Of a stretch of DNA of 64,000 nt, positions 1-9,202 are shown piece after piece; positions within the stretch are counted from its first letter, which is position 1; every line of letters starts with the position of its first letter. Position numbers and translations under genes: made by a program. Source of the stretch: Ruminococcaceae bacterium OttesenSCG-928-A16. GTDB lineage: Bacteria > Bacillota > Clostridia > Oscillospirales > Ruminococcaceae. A model generated the notes under the pieces. The model saw only the letters and a program-made list of their open reading frames with translations. It was not told the DNA's origin and ran no database searches. The stretch covers positions 62,001 to 126,000 of the forward strand of contig JAJDJP010000001.1 in assembly GCA_030267215.1 (NCBI GenBank). The letters are read 5' to 3'.

Positions 1-571
1 CATCGGGCGAAATATTATTAAGCCCGGTTACAATAATTACAAAGTAATAACCAACATACTGCCACATAACCGGGGTAAACATGGTAAACATCCAATGGTC
101 CTCTTTCCAGTTTACCAAATGGTCCCACCCAAATTGCAGTAAAATGGTGTTAATGGGGCCGGTATCGTACCAAAACAACAGGTTAAACATTAGCCCAAGC
201 GCTGTGGCCGAAATTACAATGGGAAAGAAGTATACCGTGCGGAAGAACCCGCTGCCACGGCGGATATTATCTACCAGCATGGCCAAAATTAGCGCAATAC
301 CTACCTGAAACACAATGGTGCAAAGCATCATAAGCATGGTGTTAACAAAGGCGGTGCGCATGTAGGGGTCGGTAACCAGGCGCTGATAGTTGGAATACCA
401 GGGGTCCAGCCATCCTTTGCTGCTAGCCCCCAGCGAGGGGATATCGCTAAAGCTGTTAATAATATTCATAACAAAGGGGTAAAACAGGTAAACTGCCATA
501 AAGGCAAACGCTGGTACAAGAAACACCAATAGCGGGGTTTTCTTTTTAAATATCATTGAATTGTTATGCAT
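1..571 (-). CDS. Sugar ABC transporter permease, MalF/UgpA type (partial, cut by window edge)
   Basis: This is the N-terminal part of an inner-membrane permease of a carbohydrate ABC importer; the ORF runs off the left edge, so it is missing from the ORF track. It starts at ATG 571 behind a good AAGGAGG-like site. The reading begins MHNNSMIFKKKTPLLVF, a first membrane helix typical of the MalF-type subunit, followed by a long extracytoplasmic stretch and further helices containing 'MLMMLCTIVFQVGIALIL'. About 190 residues are visible of a usual 290-320. It lies downstream of the binding protein in the same direction, so it should be its transport partner. A hairpin between the two genes probably lowers its expression relative to the binding protein. 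The substrate cannot be read from this fragment. Confidence 0.85.
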   Translation of the reverse strand, partial: MHNNSMIFKKKTPLLVFLVPAFAFMAVYLFYPFVMNIINSFSDIPSLGASSKGWLDPWYSNYQRLVTDPYMRTAFVNTMLMMLCTIVFQVGIALILAMLVDNIRRGSGFFRTVYFFPIVISATALGLMFNLLFWYDTGPINTILLQFGWDHLVNWKEDHWMFTMFTPVMWQYVGYYFVIIVTGLNNISPD

Positions 572-593
572 GAAAAGGCCCCTCCTTCTTAAA

Positions 594-626
594 AAGCCGG
601 AGAGTGCTTCTGCTACTCTCCGGCTT
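594..626 (-). terminator. Hairpin between binding-protein and permease genes (attenuator-like)
   Basis: A GC-rich inverted repeat (GCCGGAGAGT/ACTCTCCGGC) is followed on the minus strand by TTTTT. It sits after the binding-protein stop and before the permease ribosome binding site. Such intercistronic hairpins commonly give higher expression of the binding protein than of the permeases; that role is inference. Confidence 0.7.
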
Positions 627-663
627 ATGGCACACAATGGTACTAAAACTGTTTGCTTGCTAA

Positions 664-2001
664 TTAGCCGTTGGCTTTAATCATGTTTTCCAAAGCTTGG
701 GCAGCAGTAATACTGCCGTTAGCAACCAATTTGGTATCGGTTTCTAAAATTTGGGCTTTGGCTTCGGGTTTAATATAGTCTTGCACGGCGGGGGTTACGC
801 TGGTGGCGCCGGCAACCATGTTAAAGGCAGCTTCTTGCAGGCTATTCAAATCGGCAGGTTTGGGCGGGGCAACTTTTAAAGCGGTAGCAGCCGAGCCAGC
901 AGCCATCTCGATAATAACTTCATCAGTGGTCAAAGCTTCTACAAAGCTTACGGCAGCAGCACGTTTGTCTGGGTCTGCCCATGCTTTTTCGGTAATATAG
1001 TAACCCATCGAAAGGCCGCCGATAATATCGGTAGGTTTGCGGTCGCCTTTGGCAGGTACGTAGGTACAGGTGTAGTCGGCCAGGTGGTCGGCGTCTACGT
1101 TATCTACAATTTGGCCGGTTTTCCAGCTGCCGTCGATAGCAAAAGCAGCTTTGCCGTCGTACATCAGTTGGAAGGTTTCTTCGTCGCTGGCAGAAAGGGT
1201 GTTAGCGGGGAAGTAGCCTTTTTCATACAATACTTTAATGTCTTCCAGGCCAGCTTGCCATGCTTTACCAGCAGCATCGTCGGCAGTTGCAGGTACGTTC
1301 AGGTGGCCGGTAACGCCATCGTTATTTAGGATGGTGAACTCGAACCAGTAGTGAGGAACCTGCTGCAAAGAAGCGGCAATAGGGGTATAGCCTTTGGCTT
1401 TAATGGTTTCGCACATTTCCAAAAATTCATCCCAAGTGGTGTTGGCATCTGGGGCGGTTAGGCCGCAGTCTTCCAGCACTTTGGTGTTGGTAAACATGCC
1501 TTCCCAGTAGCCAGCAGTGGGCACAGCGTATTGCTTGCCATCTACGGGCGAGGCGGGAATCGAAGAATCGTTCATGTTGGAAGCATAGTTCGGGTATTCT
1601 TTGCGGATATCTTCGATAGAAACAACTTTGCCACCTTCTACAATGGTGTTGGCGTCGTTGCCATTAAAGAAGAAAAGAACGTCGGGGTCGCTGCCGGTTT
1701 CAAAGTCGGCCAAAACTTTGGCTTTCCAAGTTTCGTCCGAAGTTTGAGATTCGTCTTTAACGGTGTTGCCGGTAGCGGCTTCCCATGCTTTATAAGCAGT
1801 TTCGAAAGCTTTGCGGTTACCGTCGGTGCCAGAGAAGGACGAAACCACGCGTAGCTCTACAGGTTTTGCTTCGGCGGCTGTGCTAGCGGCTCCAGCGGTA
1901 GAGCCGGTGCTTGCCGGGGTAGAAGCCGGGGCGCTGGCGCAGCCGGCTAACAAAGCGGCAGAAAGGGTAAGAGCAGAAACAAGTGCAAGTAGCTTTTTCA
2001 T
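664..2001 (-). CDS. Carbohydrate ABC transporter substrate-binding lipoprotein
   Basis: Family 1 extracellular solute-binding protein of 445 residues. The N-terminus is a lipoprotein signal (LLAGC, lipidated Cys at residue 21) followed by an Ala/Ser/Thr-rich linker, so the protein should be anchored to the outer face of the membrane. The mature part carries typical features of sugar-binding proteins, for example 'WKAKVLADFETGSDPDVLFFF' early and 'AAFAIDGSWKTGQIVD' in the middle. The start has an AGGAGG site seven bases upstream. It lies between a YesM-type kinase and a permease on the same strand, a common layout for oligosaccharide importers in Clostridia. The ligand is unknown; the nearby GH94 phosphorylase makes a beta-linked disaccharide possible, but that is only inference. 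Confidence 0.9.
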   Translation of the reverse strand: MKKLLALVSALTLSAALLAGCASAPASTPASTGSTAGAASTAAEAKPVELRVVSSFSGTDGNRKAFETAYKAWEAATGNTVKDESQTSDETWKAKVLADFETGSDPDVLFFFNGNDANTIVEGGKVVSIEDIRKEYPNYASNMNDSSIPASPVDGKQYAVPTAGYWEGMFTNTKVLEDCGLTAPDANTTWDEFLEMCETIKAKGYTPIAASLQQVPHYWFEFTILNNDGVTGHLNVPATADDAAGKAWQAGLEDIKVLYEKGYFPANTLSASDEETFQLMYDGKAAFAIDGSWKTGQIVDNVDADHLADYTCTYVPAKGDRKPTDIIGGLSMGYYITEKAWADPDKRAAAVSFVEALTTDEVIIEMAAGSAATALKVAPPKPADLNSLQEAAFNMVAGATSVTPAVQDYIKPEAKAQILETDTKLVANGSITAAQALENMIKANG

Positions 2002-2097
2002 AATTTACCTCCTGATAAATTCGCGGCACATATGTTGTGCCTGCTGTCACTATTATGATAAGCCAGCTCGAACCTGTTTTCCATGGTTACTCTTGTT

Positions 2098-3912
2098 TTA
2101 TCTTGTATTATCTTGCGGTTCTTGTAAATGTCGTATACACATTGACGAAATTGTGTGCCCACTTTTGGTAGTTTTGATGGATAAACCGCTTTTTGGCCCG
2201 TAAATAATGCGCAAACGCTGGTGCACATTGCGTATGCCAATGTTGCGGGCGGTGTCGTTTTCGGGGGGCAGGTCATTTTCTAGCAGCTTGCGCACATTCT
2301 CTTCGTCTTCGGGGGTCATGGCGTTGTTGTTTTCCACTTCCAGCAGCATCCAATTGTTGCTGGTTGGGGTGGCGCGTATAGTAATAACACCCATGGTGTG
2401 GGGGTTTACGCCGTGCTCTACGGCGTTTTCTACAATGGGCTGCAATATCAGGCGTGGCACATACCAATCCAGCAGGGCGGGGTCCAGCTCCTGCCGTATT
2501 TCCAGCCGTTTACCCAGCCGCTCGCCAATAATATACAGGTAAGAGTTTACATACATCATCTCTTCCGAAAGGTGGATAAGGGGGCGATGGCGGCGGTCCA
2601 GCACGGCTTCCAGCATGGTGGACAAGGCCTCTAGCATTTGGCTTACCTTTACGTTGCCAGCAAGCCTTGCTTCCCAGTTAATAATTTCTAGCGTGTTGCC
2701 CAAAAAGTGGGGGTTTATTTGGCTTTGCAGGGCTTTTATGCGGGCGTCTCGCAGGGCTAGTTCTTCACGGTAAATGCGTTCAAACTGGCTTTCTAGCCGG
2801 GCGCTCATGTTGTTCATTTGGCCGCCAAGGTGGGCAAACTCGCGGCTGCCAAGCCCCTGCGGGTGTATCTGTGCGCCAAAATCGCCTTCTTCTATAATGC
2901 CGGCAAACTGGGTAAGGGTATCGATAGGGAGGGTAACCTTGCGGTAAAAGAACAAAAATACCAGGGCGATGAGTGGAATAACCAGCAGCGCTAAAAATAC
3001 AATGATGTAGGTGGAACCGCTCATTTCTTTAAGCAGGGGCTGCAGGTTGCCGTGCGCATAATATTGCAAGGAAAAGCGGGTGCTTGGCAGGCTGCCATAT
3101 ACCAGTAGCTGGCCGTCCCCCAAATTGGTTTGCTGGGGCTGGGTAGCTTCGGCGGCTTTTTCCATAGGCTCAAGGGCATTTCCGTACGCAACCAGGGGGA
3201 TATCGTTTAAATATAAGGTTACATCGGTGAGGGTGGGCAGGTTTTGCAGGCTTTCGTACAAGGGGGCCAGGTTTACCTCTACGGCTAAAATGGCATAGGG
3301 GTTAAATTTATTTTCCACCACGGTTAGCATGCGCACGGCATACAGGTGTTCGTCTTGCTGAATAAAAGCAATATCGCTGCCAAGCCCGGGCATTAAATTT
3401 AGCGCCTGCTGCGCCGCGCCATTTTGGTAAAAGGCAAGGCTGCTGGTAAAAGATGTGGTGCCTGCGTTATAGGCATAAAAGTCCTTTTCGGGCACCGAGG
3501 GGAAGAGGATATAGGAGGCATGAATCATAGAATTGCGGGAATAACTGCGGGTTAAAAAGGTTTGTATGCTGTTGCGCAGCGTAACCAGGCTTAGTGCTTT
3601 TTGGGCGGGGTCCTGCGCGGTTTTGGCTTCTCGCTCGTAGGTGGTGTAAGCACTGCGGATATCGGGCACATAGCTGGCGTTTAACATTTCGCCAATGGTG
3701 CTTTCAATATCGCGCTTCACAATATCGGTGGCGTTTTCTACCGAAAAGGTAACAATATCTGAAACGTGGGCGTAGGTTTTTTGCGAGTTTAAGTACCCGC
3801 TAAAGCCCACGGTTAACATAATGGGCAGCACCCAGCAGCCCAGTATTAAAAAAACAAGGCTCCACTGCAACGAGGGGGATTTTTTATTTTTTTGCTTGGT
3901 TTTGGGTTGCAT
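2098..3912 (-). CDS. Sensor histidine kinase, YesM/LytS-like (HAMP, His_kinase, HATPase_c)
   Basis: Membrane sensor kinase of about 604 residues. I place the start at ATG 3912, behind AGAGGAAG, rather than the track's 3975, because the 21 extra residues have no ribosome binding site. Visible in order: a first membrane helix (about 17-37), an extracytoplasmic sensor region of about 260 residues, a second helix (about 300-324), a HAMP-like linker, the phosphoacceptor motif 'QINPHFLGNTLEIINWE' (His about 402) and an ATPase domain with N-box 'QPIVENAVEHGVNP'. This family usually works with an AraC-type YesN regulator that controls sugar-transport genes. No such regulator is adjacent here, so its partner lies elsewhere or beyond the left edge. 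It probably senses the sugar handled by the downstream transporter. Confidence 0.88.
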   Translation of the reverse strand: MQPKTKQKNKKSPSLQWSLVFLILGCWVLPIMLTVGFSGYLNSQKTYAHVSDIVTFSVENATDIVKRDIESTIGEMLNASYVPDIRSAYTTYEREAKTAQDPAQKALSLVTLRNSIQTFLTRSYSRNSMIHASYILFPSVPEKDFYAYNAGTTSFTSSLAFYQNGAAQQALNLMPGLGSDIAFIQQDEHLYAVRMLTVVENKFNPYAILAVEVNLAPLYESLQNLPTLTDVTLYLNDIPLVAYGNALEPMEKAAEATQPQQTNLGDGQLLVYGSLPSTRFSLQYYAHGNLQPLLKEMSGSTYIIVFLALLVIPLIALVFLFFYRKVTLPIDTLTQFAGIIEEGDFGAQIHPQGLGSREFAHLGGQMNNMSARLESQFERIYREELALRDARIKALQSQINPHFLGNTLEIINWEARLAGNVKVSQMLEALSTMLEAVLDRRHRPLIHLSEEMMYVNSYLYIIGERLGKRLEIRQELDPALLDWYVPRLILQPIVENAVEHGVNPHTMGVITIRATPTSNNWMLLEVENNNAMTPEDEENVRKLLENDLPPENDTARNIGIRNVHQRLRIIYGPKSGLSIKTTKSGHTISSMCIRHLQEPQDNTR

Positions 3913-4156
3913 AATAGGCTTCCTCTCTATTGGCTTGCCGCGGTGTGCTGTAAATGATATGATTAAAACTATCATACCAATTTTTTTAGCAAAAGTCAGT
4001 ACTTCAATAATAGTGGAAGTGCCCTACAAGCGTGTGTAATAGCAAAAAAGAAAAAATAGATGTGCTTCCCCGGCCGGAGGTGGGGAAAGTACACTAAAAA
4101 TCCATTTGGCAACAACGCAGAAAGGACACCTCAACAAGAGTAAAGGGAGATTGCTT

Positions 4157-4903
4157 ATGTATACCAAACAAGATTTGCTGGGGCACCTGCAGGGGCTGGG
4201 CATTCAGCGCGAGGGCACCTTGATGGTGCATTTATCGTACAAGGCAATTGGCGAAGTAGACGGGCGTGGCGATACCGTGCTGGACGCACTGGCAGAATAT
4301 ATGGAGCCCGGCCTGCTGGTGCTTGCCAGCCACACCTGGGCCAATGTTAATGTAACAAACCCGGTGTACGATGTGCTGTATACCCCCAGCTGTGTGGGCG
4401 CTATAACCGAGCTATTTCGCCACCGGCCTGGGGTGCACCGTTCTTTGCATCCCACCCATTCGCTGGCGGCCCTTGGCGCCGGTGCTGCCCAGTTTGTGGC
4501 AGGCGAAGAAAATATAGGTACCCCCTGTGGGGAAGGCGGGGCTTACTATAAGCTGTGGCAACGCAACGCGCAAATTTTGCTGCTGGGTGTTAACTTTTCG
4601 CGCAATACCTTTGTGCATGGCATTGAAGAATGGGATGGCGCAATTGACACCATTTCGCCCGAAAAGACCGATTTATATACCATTACCGCCGAAGGGGAGC
4701 GGCTGTATACCCCGCAAAACCGGCATTGTGCGCCGGTTGGCTCGCTAACCTTTACCAAGCTAGAGCCACAGGCGATACAAGAAGGTATTGTAACGCTGGG
4801 CCATTTTGGCGATGCCACCACCCGCTTAATGAATACGGTACCGCTGCGGGAAATGACGGCGGCCCACCTGAAAAAGAACCCTAAATATTTACTGCGGTAT
4901 TAA
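4157..4903 (+). CDS. AAC(3)-family N-acetyltransferase
   Basis: Acetyl-CoA-dependent acetyltransferase of the Antibiotic_NAT (AAC(3)) family, 248 residues from ATG 4157. That start has an AAGGGAGA site; the track's earlier start has none. Family signatures are present: 'LMVHLSYKAIGEVDGRGDTV' near the N-terminus, 'HPTHSLAALGAGA' in the middle and 'VHGIEEWDGA' later. The usual glycine pair in the first motif is altered to RGDT. Members include aminoglycoside 3-N-acetyltransferases, but many chromosomal homologues in Firmicutes act on other amines and give no resistance. The gene is transcribed alone, divergently from the sensor kinase, with its own terminator. I assign the family, not a resistance phenotype. 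Confidence 0.85.
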   Translation: MYTKQDLLGHLQGLGIQREGTLMVHLSYKAIGEVDGRGDTVLDALAEYMEPGLLVLASHTWANVNVTNPVYDVLYTPSCVGAITELFRHRPGVHRSLHPTHSLAALGAGAAQFVAGEENIGTPCGEGGAYYKLWQRNAQILLLGVNFSRNTFVHGIEEWDGAIDTISPEKTDLYTITAEGERLYTPQNRHCAPVGSLTFTKLEPQAIQEGIVTLGHFGDATTRLMNTVPLREMTAAHLKKNPKYLLRY

Positions 4904-4935
4904 ATAGTCGCCAGTTAAGGGCGAAAAGAAAAGGT

Positions 4936-4972
4936 CAATCCCCCAGCGTAACTACGCTGGGGGATTGGTTTT
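4936..4972 (+). terminator. Terminator after the acetyltransferase gene
   Basis: Perfect 14-bp stem (AATCCCCCAGCGTA with its complement), three-base loop, then GGTTTT. It lies between two convergent genes and may stop transcription from both sides. Confidence 0.85.
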
Positions 4973-4990
4973 AAGGTTTGCTATTTACGC

Positions 4991-6403
4991 TTACAGCGCT
5001 AAAAATTCTTGTAGGGTATCGGCTACCTGGTTTGCGCTTTTTTCGTCCTGCATTTCGCAAAAAATGCGCAGCAGTGGCTCGGTGCCAGAAAAACGCCCAA
5101 TAACCCAGCCGCCGTTTTTAAAGTATACCTTGCAACCATCTAGGTAGCTTACGTGGTCAACTTCAAACGGGAAAGAGGGCAGCAGCTTATCTTCTAACAG
5201 GGTTTTATATACCTCTTTGCGCTTTTGCTGGCTAAAGTGGTAGTCCCGTTCCACCATTTCAAAATGGCCGTAGGTTGCTTCAATGTCTTCCCATATTTCG
5301 CTAAGCTTGCGCCCGGTAATCGCAAGCATTTCTACCAGCAAGGCAGCGGCATAAATACCGTCTTTACCCTGGATATGCCCACGCACGGTAAGCCCGCCGC
5401 TGCTTTCGCCGCCAATAATGGCGCCGGTTTCTACCATTTTAGAGGAAACATATTTAAAGCCAACCGGTACTTCGTAGCAGGTTTCGCCAAAGGCATCGGC
5501 TACTTTATCTAGCAAATGGGTGGTGGCAATGTTGCGCACAACCGCCCCACGCCAGCCCTTGTATTTTAGCAGGTAGTAATACAAAATAACCAAAATTTTG
5601 TTGGGGTGCAAAAACTCGGCCTTGTCATCAATAACACCAAGGCGGTCGGCGTCGCCATCGGTGGCAATACCAATGTCGCAGTGGTTTTCTTCTACGTGGT
5701 TTAGCAGGCTGGCAAGGGTGTGCACGTTGGGGGCAGGCAGGCGGCCGCCAAACAAGGTGTCGCGCCGCTCATGTATCACCTCAACATCGCAGCGGGTGGT
5801 TAGCAAAATGGTTTGCAGTGCGGTTTTGCTAACGCCGTACATAGGGTCTAGCACTACTTTTAGGCCACGGTTACGTATGGCGGTGGTATCAATGGCATCT
5901 AAAATGCTGTCAATATAATCGTTCATCGGGTCAATCAATTCAATTAACCCTTTGGCCAAAGCCTCGTTATACTCCATAGGGTGGATATCATCGGGGGTGA
6001 GCTCGCTAATATAACCCTCAAACTCCTGGGTTAGGTTTTCGTCGGCATCACGGCCACCGTCCATAAATACCTTAACGCCGTTATAAATAGCGGGGTTATG
6101 GCTGGCAGTTACGGCCATGCCGTACGGAATTTTAGAGCGGTTAACTGCGAACATAATAAGTGGGGTGGGGCTTTCGCGGTTGATAATTTGGCAATGAATA
6201 CCCTCGCCAGCCATTACTTCGGCAGCCCAACGGGCGGCAACCTCGCTTAAAAAGCGGCGGTCGTACCCAATTACAAAGCCATAATCTCCCATATCGTCGT
6301 CTTTTAGTTTGCGGGCAATGGCGGTGGTAAGCAGTTGCATGTTTTCCTTGGTAAATTCATCTCCAATTATTGCGCGCCAGCCGCCTGTTCCAAATTTAAT
6401 CAT
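4991..6403 (-). CDS. Phosphoglucomutase/phosphomannomutase family phosphohexomutase
   Basis: Cytoplasmic alpha-D-phosphohexomutase of 470 residues that interconverts sugar 1- and 6-phosphates. All four active-site elements are readable: phosphoserine loop 'TASHNPAIYNG' (Ser101), metal site 'DGDADRLG' (249-256), sugar-binding loop 'GGESSGG' (331-337) and phosphate-binding 'FSGTEPLLRIF' near the C-terminus. It lies 153 bases downstream of the GH94 phosphorylase on the same strand. The obvious job is to convert the sugar 1-phosphate released by that enzyme (glucose-1-P or GlcNAc-1-P) to the 6-phosphate for catabolism. Which sugar it prefers cannot be read from sequence alone. Confidence 0.93.
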   Translation of the reverse strand: MIKFGTGGWRAIIGDEFTKENMQLLTTAIARKLKDDDMGDYGFVIGYDRRFLSEVAARWAAEVMAGEGIHCQIINRESPTPLIMFAVNRSKIPYGMAVTASHNPAIYNGVKVFMDGGRDADENLTQEFEGYISELTPDDIHPMEYNEALAKGLIELIDPMNDYIDSILDAIDTTAIRNRGLKVVLDPMYGVSKTALQTILLTTRCDVEVIHERRDTLFGGRLPAPNVHTLASLLNHVEENHCDIGIATDGDADRLGVIDDKAEFLHPNKILVILYYYLLKYKGWRGAVVRNIATTHLLDKVADAFGETCYEVPVGFKYVSSKMVETGAIIGGESSGGLTVRGHIQGKDGIYAAALLVEMLAITGRKLSEIWEDIEATYGHFEMVERDYHFSQQKRKEVYKTLLEDKLLPSFPFEVDHVSYLDGCKVYFKNGGWVIGRFSGTEPLLRIFCEMQDEKSANQVADTLQEFLAL

Positions 6404-6556
6404 GTTGTGCCTCTCTTTCAGTAAGGGTTACGATACTGTTGGGATACGCCCCCACCAGCGGGCAGGGAGCAGGCCTGAAAATTATGTTGTGCATTGCTTA
6501 AAAACGGTAAAATTTATTACAATAGTTTGCCTTGCGGGGGTATTTGGGGCACTATA

Positions 6557-8947
6557 CTATCCCATTACTACCCGCACTTCGCATTCGGTGCCACCGGCCA
6601 GCACGGGTATTTCTTGCATAAGTTGGCCGTTTACAAAAATTTGTTTAATGCCACGGCTTACGTGGTTGGGGTTTTCTACCTTGATATTGTACAGTGCCCC
6701 ACGGAAACGGCGAGAGAGGCTGAACCCATCCCAATCGGCCGGAATGCAGGGGTCCACCGTGAGAGAATCGAACTCGGGCTTAATACCCAGCATAAAGCGG
6801 GTGGCGGCGTAGTAGCTCCAGCCGCCGGTGCCCGTCATAAACGGGTGGTGTGCTTCGCCAAATTTGGGGTGATCCTTGCCGGTGATAAACTGGCAGTAGC
6901 TGTAAGGCTCGCACTTGCGGGTTTCAATTTTATCGTTTTGGTAGTAGGGGCAAAGGGCGTTGTAATACTCCATGGCGCGCTCGCCACGGCCCAGCTTGCA
7001 CTCGGCCGCCCAGGCCCAGGGGTTGGGGTGGCTAAAAATAGCGCCGTTTTCTTTTAAACCGGGGTATACACGGGTTACAAACCCAATGTCATCATCGGGC
7101 ACGGTGTAGGCCGGGGCGTTTAGCATAAGCCCCCAAGGGGTAGAAAGATATTCACGCACCGAATCCATGGCTTTAAGGCCGTGCTGCTGGCTGGCAGCGC
7201 CCGAAATAACCGCCCAGGTGTTGCTTTCCATGTGCACCTTGCCCTCGGCATCGGCGTGGGTGCCAATGGGGCGGCCGGTTTTGGTAAAGCCACGCAGGTA
7301 CCACTCGCCATCCCACAGGTTGCTTTCGCACACCTGCATTACGGTTTGGCGCATGTGGGTGTAGGTTTCCACATCTTCGGTGCGGCCCAGGCGCTGTGCC
7401 AGGGCAATAAAATGGTCTAGCGCCCAAACGTGCAAAAAGCTAACCATAGCACTTTCGCCGCCGCCCAGGTTCAGGCAGTCGTTCCAATCGGCCCGCAGGC
7501 CAAGGCACACGCCATGAATACCCGTCATGCGGGCGGAGAAGTTAAGAATGGTTTTCATGTGGTCGTACACAGTGTCTACGCCGGCATCGGCATAGGGTAC
7601 GGGCAAATCGGCAAAGGCAAAGTCGCCGGTTTCGCGTATAAACTCTACAATAGAGGGGATAAGCCACAGGGCGTCATCGCTGCAGGCATCGTCGATGCCG
7701 TGAATCATGTTGTTGGCATCGAAGGTGGGCACCACGGTGGGGCTTTTAAAGCTTTGTTGCTCGCCGCTTGCTTCAAACCATTCTGGTTGAAACAGGTGTA
7801 AACCGTACCCCTCGCTGGTAAGGCCGTTTAGCAGCTGCAAAATGCGCATGCGGCAGCGGGCTGGGTTACTGTGCTGCACCGTCATCGAGTCCTGCGCGGT
7901 GTCACGGTAGCCAAGGCCGGTGCGCCCGCCAACCTCTATAAAGCTGGCAAACCGGCTAAACTTAACGTTAATTTCAGATTGGTACAGCGTCCAGATATTG
8001 ATCATGGTGTTCATGCCTTGGTTGGGGGTGTTTATTTGCAAGGCTTTGCACTTTTCGTCCCAGTAGCTGGCAAGGGCAGCAAGGGCGTCGTCGCGCTGGG
8101 CAGGCTGGGCATATTTTTCGCGCATTTGGCGGCCATCTTCACGGTTGCCCTCGCCCAGCATAAAGCAAAGGCGCTGGGTGGTGCCGGCCTCTAGCACAAA
8201 CACTTTGTGCAGGGCAGCACACTGGTTGCCACCTTTTTCAAAGCTGCCACTTAGGCGGCCACGCTCTACCCCAATGGGGTTGTCTTCGGTGCGGTAGGGG
8301 CCAATAAATTCTTCGCGTACCGCGTCAAAGCTATCGGGCATAAAGCTGGCGGCAAAATATTGGTAGCCGTTTTCTTCATAGTGCAGGTCCTGCTCAATAA
8401 TGCCGTCGGCATAATCGGCCCCGGCGGCGTACAGGCTCATTTGGAAGTTGCGGTTGTCCATATCAATAAGATGGAACGAGAGCTCGGCGTACGAAAACAC
8501 ACTTATTTTGCGGGGCTTGCCGCTGCGGTTTTCTATTTTAACATCCCACAATTCCACGGCATCTCCACGTGGAATGAAGAGGGTTTGCTCGGCATAAATG
8601 CCGTTGTATTCGCAGCTATAAGTAGTGTACGAAAGGCCGTGACGGCAAACGTATTTGGCTTCATCCAGCGGTTTTGCCACCGGCTGCCAGCTAATGCTCC
8701 AGTATTCGCCGGTTTCATCATCGCGCAGGTATACATAGTGGCCGGGGCGGTCCATTGGTACGCTGTTGGCCCTAAAGCGGGTAATGCGGTGATATTCGGC
8801 GTTTTTATAAAACAGGTAACCACCGGCGGTATGGTTTACTACCCCCACCATATCATCAGTTCCAAGGTAATTGGTCCAGCTCATGGGCACGTCAATTTTA
8901 TCAATTACATATTCGCGGCGTGCGTCATCAAAATAACCATACTGCAT
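6557..8947 (-). CDS. GH94 phosphorylase, most like N,N'-diacetylchitobiose phosphorylase
   Basis: Glycoside phosphorylase of 796 residues, close to the family's usual length. It begins MQYGYFDDARREYVI, as GH94 disaccharide phosphorylases do, and carries the catalytic block 'GLRADWNDCLNLGGGESAM', with the general-acid Asp at about 487-490. From memory of family members, segments such as 'SRFASFIEVGGRTGLGYRDT', 'GYGLHLFQPEWF' and 'DDIGFVTRVYPGLKENGAIF' match chitobiose phosphorylase much better than cellobiose phosphorylase. The expected reaction is (GlcNAc)2 + phosphate to GlcNAc-1-P + GlcNAc. No signal peptide is present, so it acts in the cytoplasm on imported disaccharide. The phosphohexomutase follows on the same strand. 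Subfamily specificity is a reading from motif similarity and needs an alignment. Confidence 0.78.
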   Translation of the reverse strand: MQYGYFDDARREYVIDKIDVPMSWTNYLGTDDMVGVVNHTAGGYLFYKNAEYHRITRFRANSVPMDRPGHYVYLRDDETGEYWSISWQPVAKPLDEAKYVCRHGLSYTTYSCEYNGIYAEQTLFIPRGDAVELWDVKIENRSGKPRKISVFSYAELSFHLIDMDNRNFQMSLYAAGADYADGIIEQDLHYEENGYQYFAASFMPDSFDAVREEFIGPYRTEDNPIGVERGRLSGSFEKGGNQCAALHKVFVLEAGTTQRLCFMLGEGNREDGRQMREKYAQPAQRDDALAALASYWDEKCKALQINTPNQGMNTMINIWTLYQSEINVKFSRFASFIEVGGRTGLGYRDTAQDSMTVQHSNPARCRMRILQLLNGLTSEGYGLHLFQPEWFEASGEQQSFKSPTVVPTFDANNMIHGIDDACSDDALWLIPSIVEFIRETGDFAFADLPVPYADAGVDTVYDHMKTILNFSARMTGIHGVCLGLRADWNDCLNLGGGESAMVSFLHVWALDHFIALAQRLGRTEDVETYTHMRQTVMQVCESNLWDGEWYLRGFTKTGRPIGTHADAEGKVHMESNTWAVISGAASQQHGLKAMDSVREYLSTPWGLMLNAPAYTVPDDDIGFVTRVYPGLKENGAIFSHPNPWAWAAECKLGRGERAMEYYNALCPYYQNDKIETRKCEPYSYCQFITGKDHPKFGEAHHPFMTGTGGWSYYAATRFMLGIKPEFDSLTVDPCIPADWDGFSLSRRFRGALYNIKVENPNHVSRGIKQIFVNGQLMQEIPVLAGGTECEVRVVMG

Positions 8948-9016
8948 AGGGCTTGCTCCTTTTCATAAAGAACGTAATGGTACACTAGCTTTACAACGGT
9001 TTGCCTGTGTTGGTTT

Positions 9017-9030
9017 TAAAACCGGTTTAC
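9017..9030. promoter_or_regulatory. Candidate LacI-type operator upstream of the GH94 gene
   Basis: A short perfect palindrome AAACCGGTTT, overlapping a second palindrome GGTTTTAAAACC, lies about 70 bases upstream of the phosphorylase start. AT-rich arms with a central CG are typical of LacI-family operators. No LacI gene is in the window, so this is suggestive only. Confidence 0.3.
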
Positions 9031-9160
9031 TCTACCTGTATCATAAGGCATTCATGTTTTTAAGAAAAGGGTATGGTTTGGCATTAATTGACAATTCTTG
9101 TTTGTTGAAAAAATAAACTATGCAACCTTACTAAAATTATGGTTGGGTTTTTGCCCTAAA

Positions 9161-9198
9161 ACACAAAAGGCATACCAACCGGGGCATGCCTTTTGTGT
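9161..9198 (-). terminator. Terminator after the corA-GNAT pair
   Basis: A 13-bp perfect stem ACACAAAAGGCAT/ATGCCTTTTGTGT lies directly after the minus-strand acetyltransferase stop and is followed on that strand by a short T run. Confidence 0.8.
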
Positions 9199-9202
9199 AT
9201 GC

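Noticed and set aside
4157-4903. Aminoglycoside resistance from the AAC(3)-like gene
   Set aside because: The family includes many non-resistance enzymes and the first motif is atypical; phenotype cannot be read from sequence.
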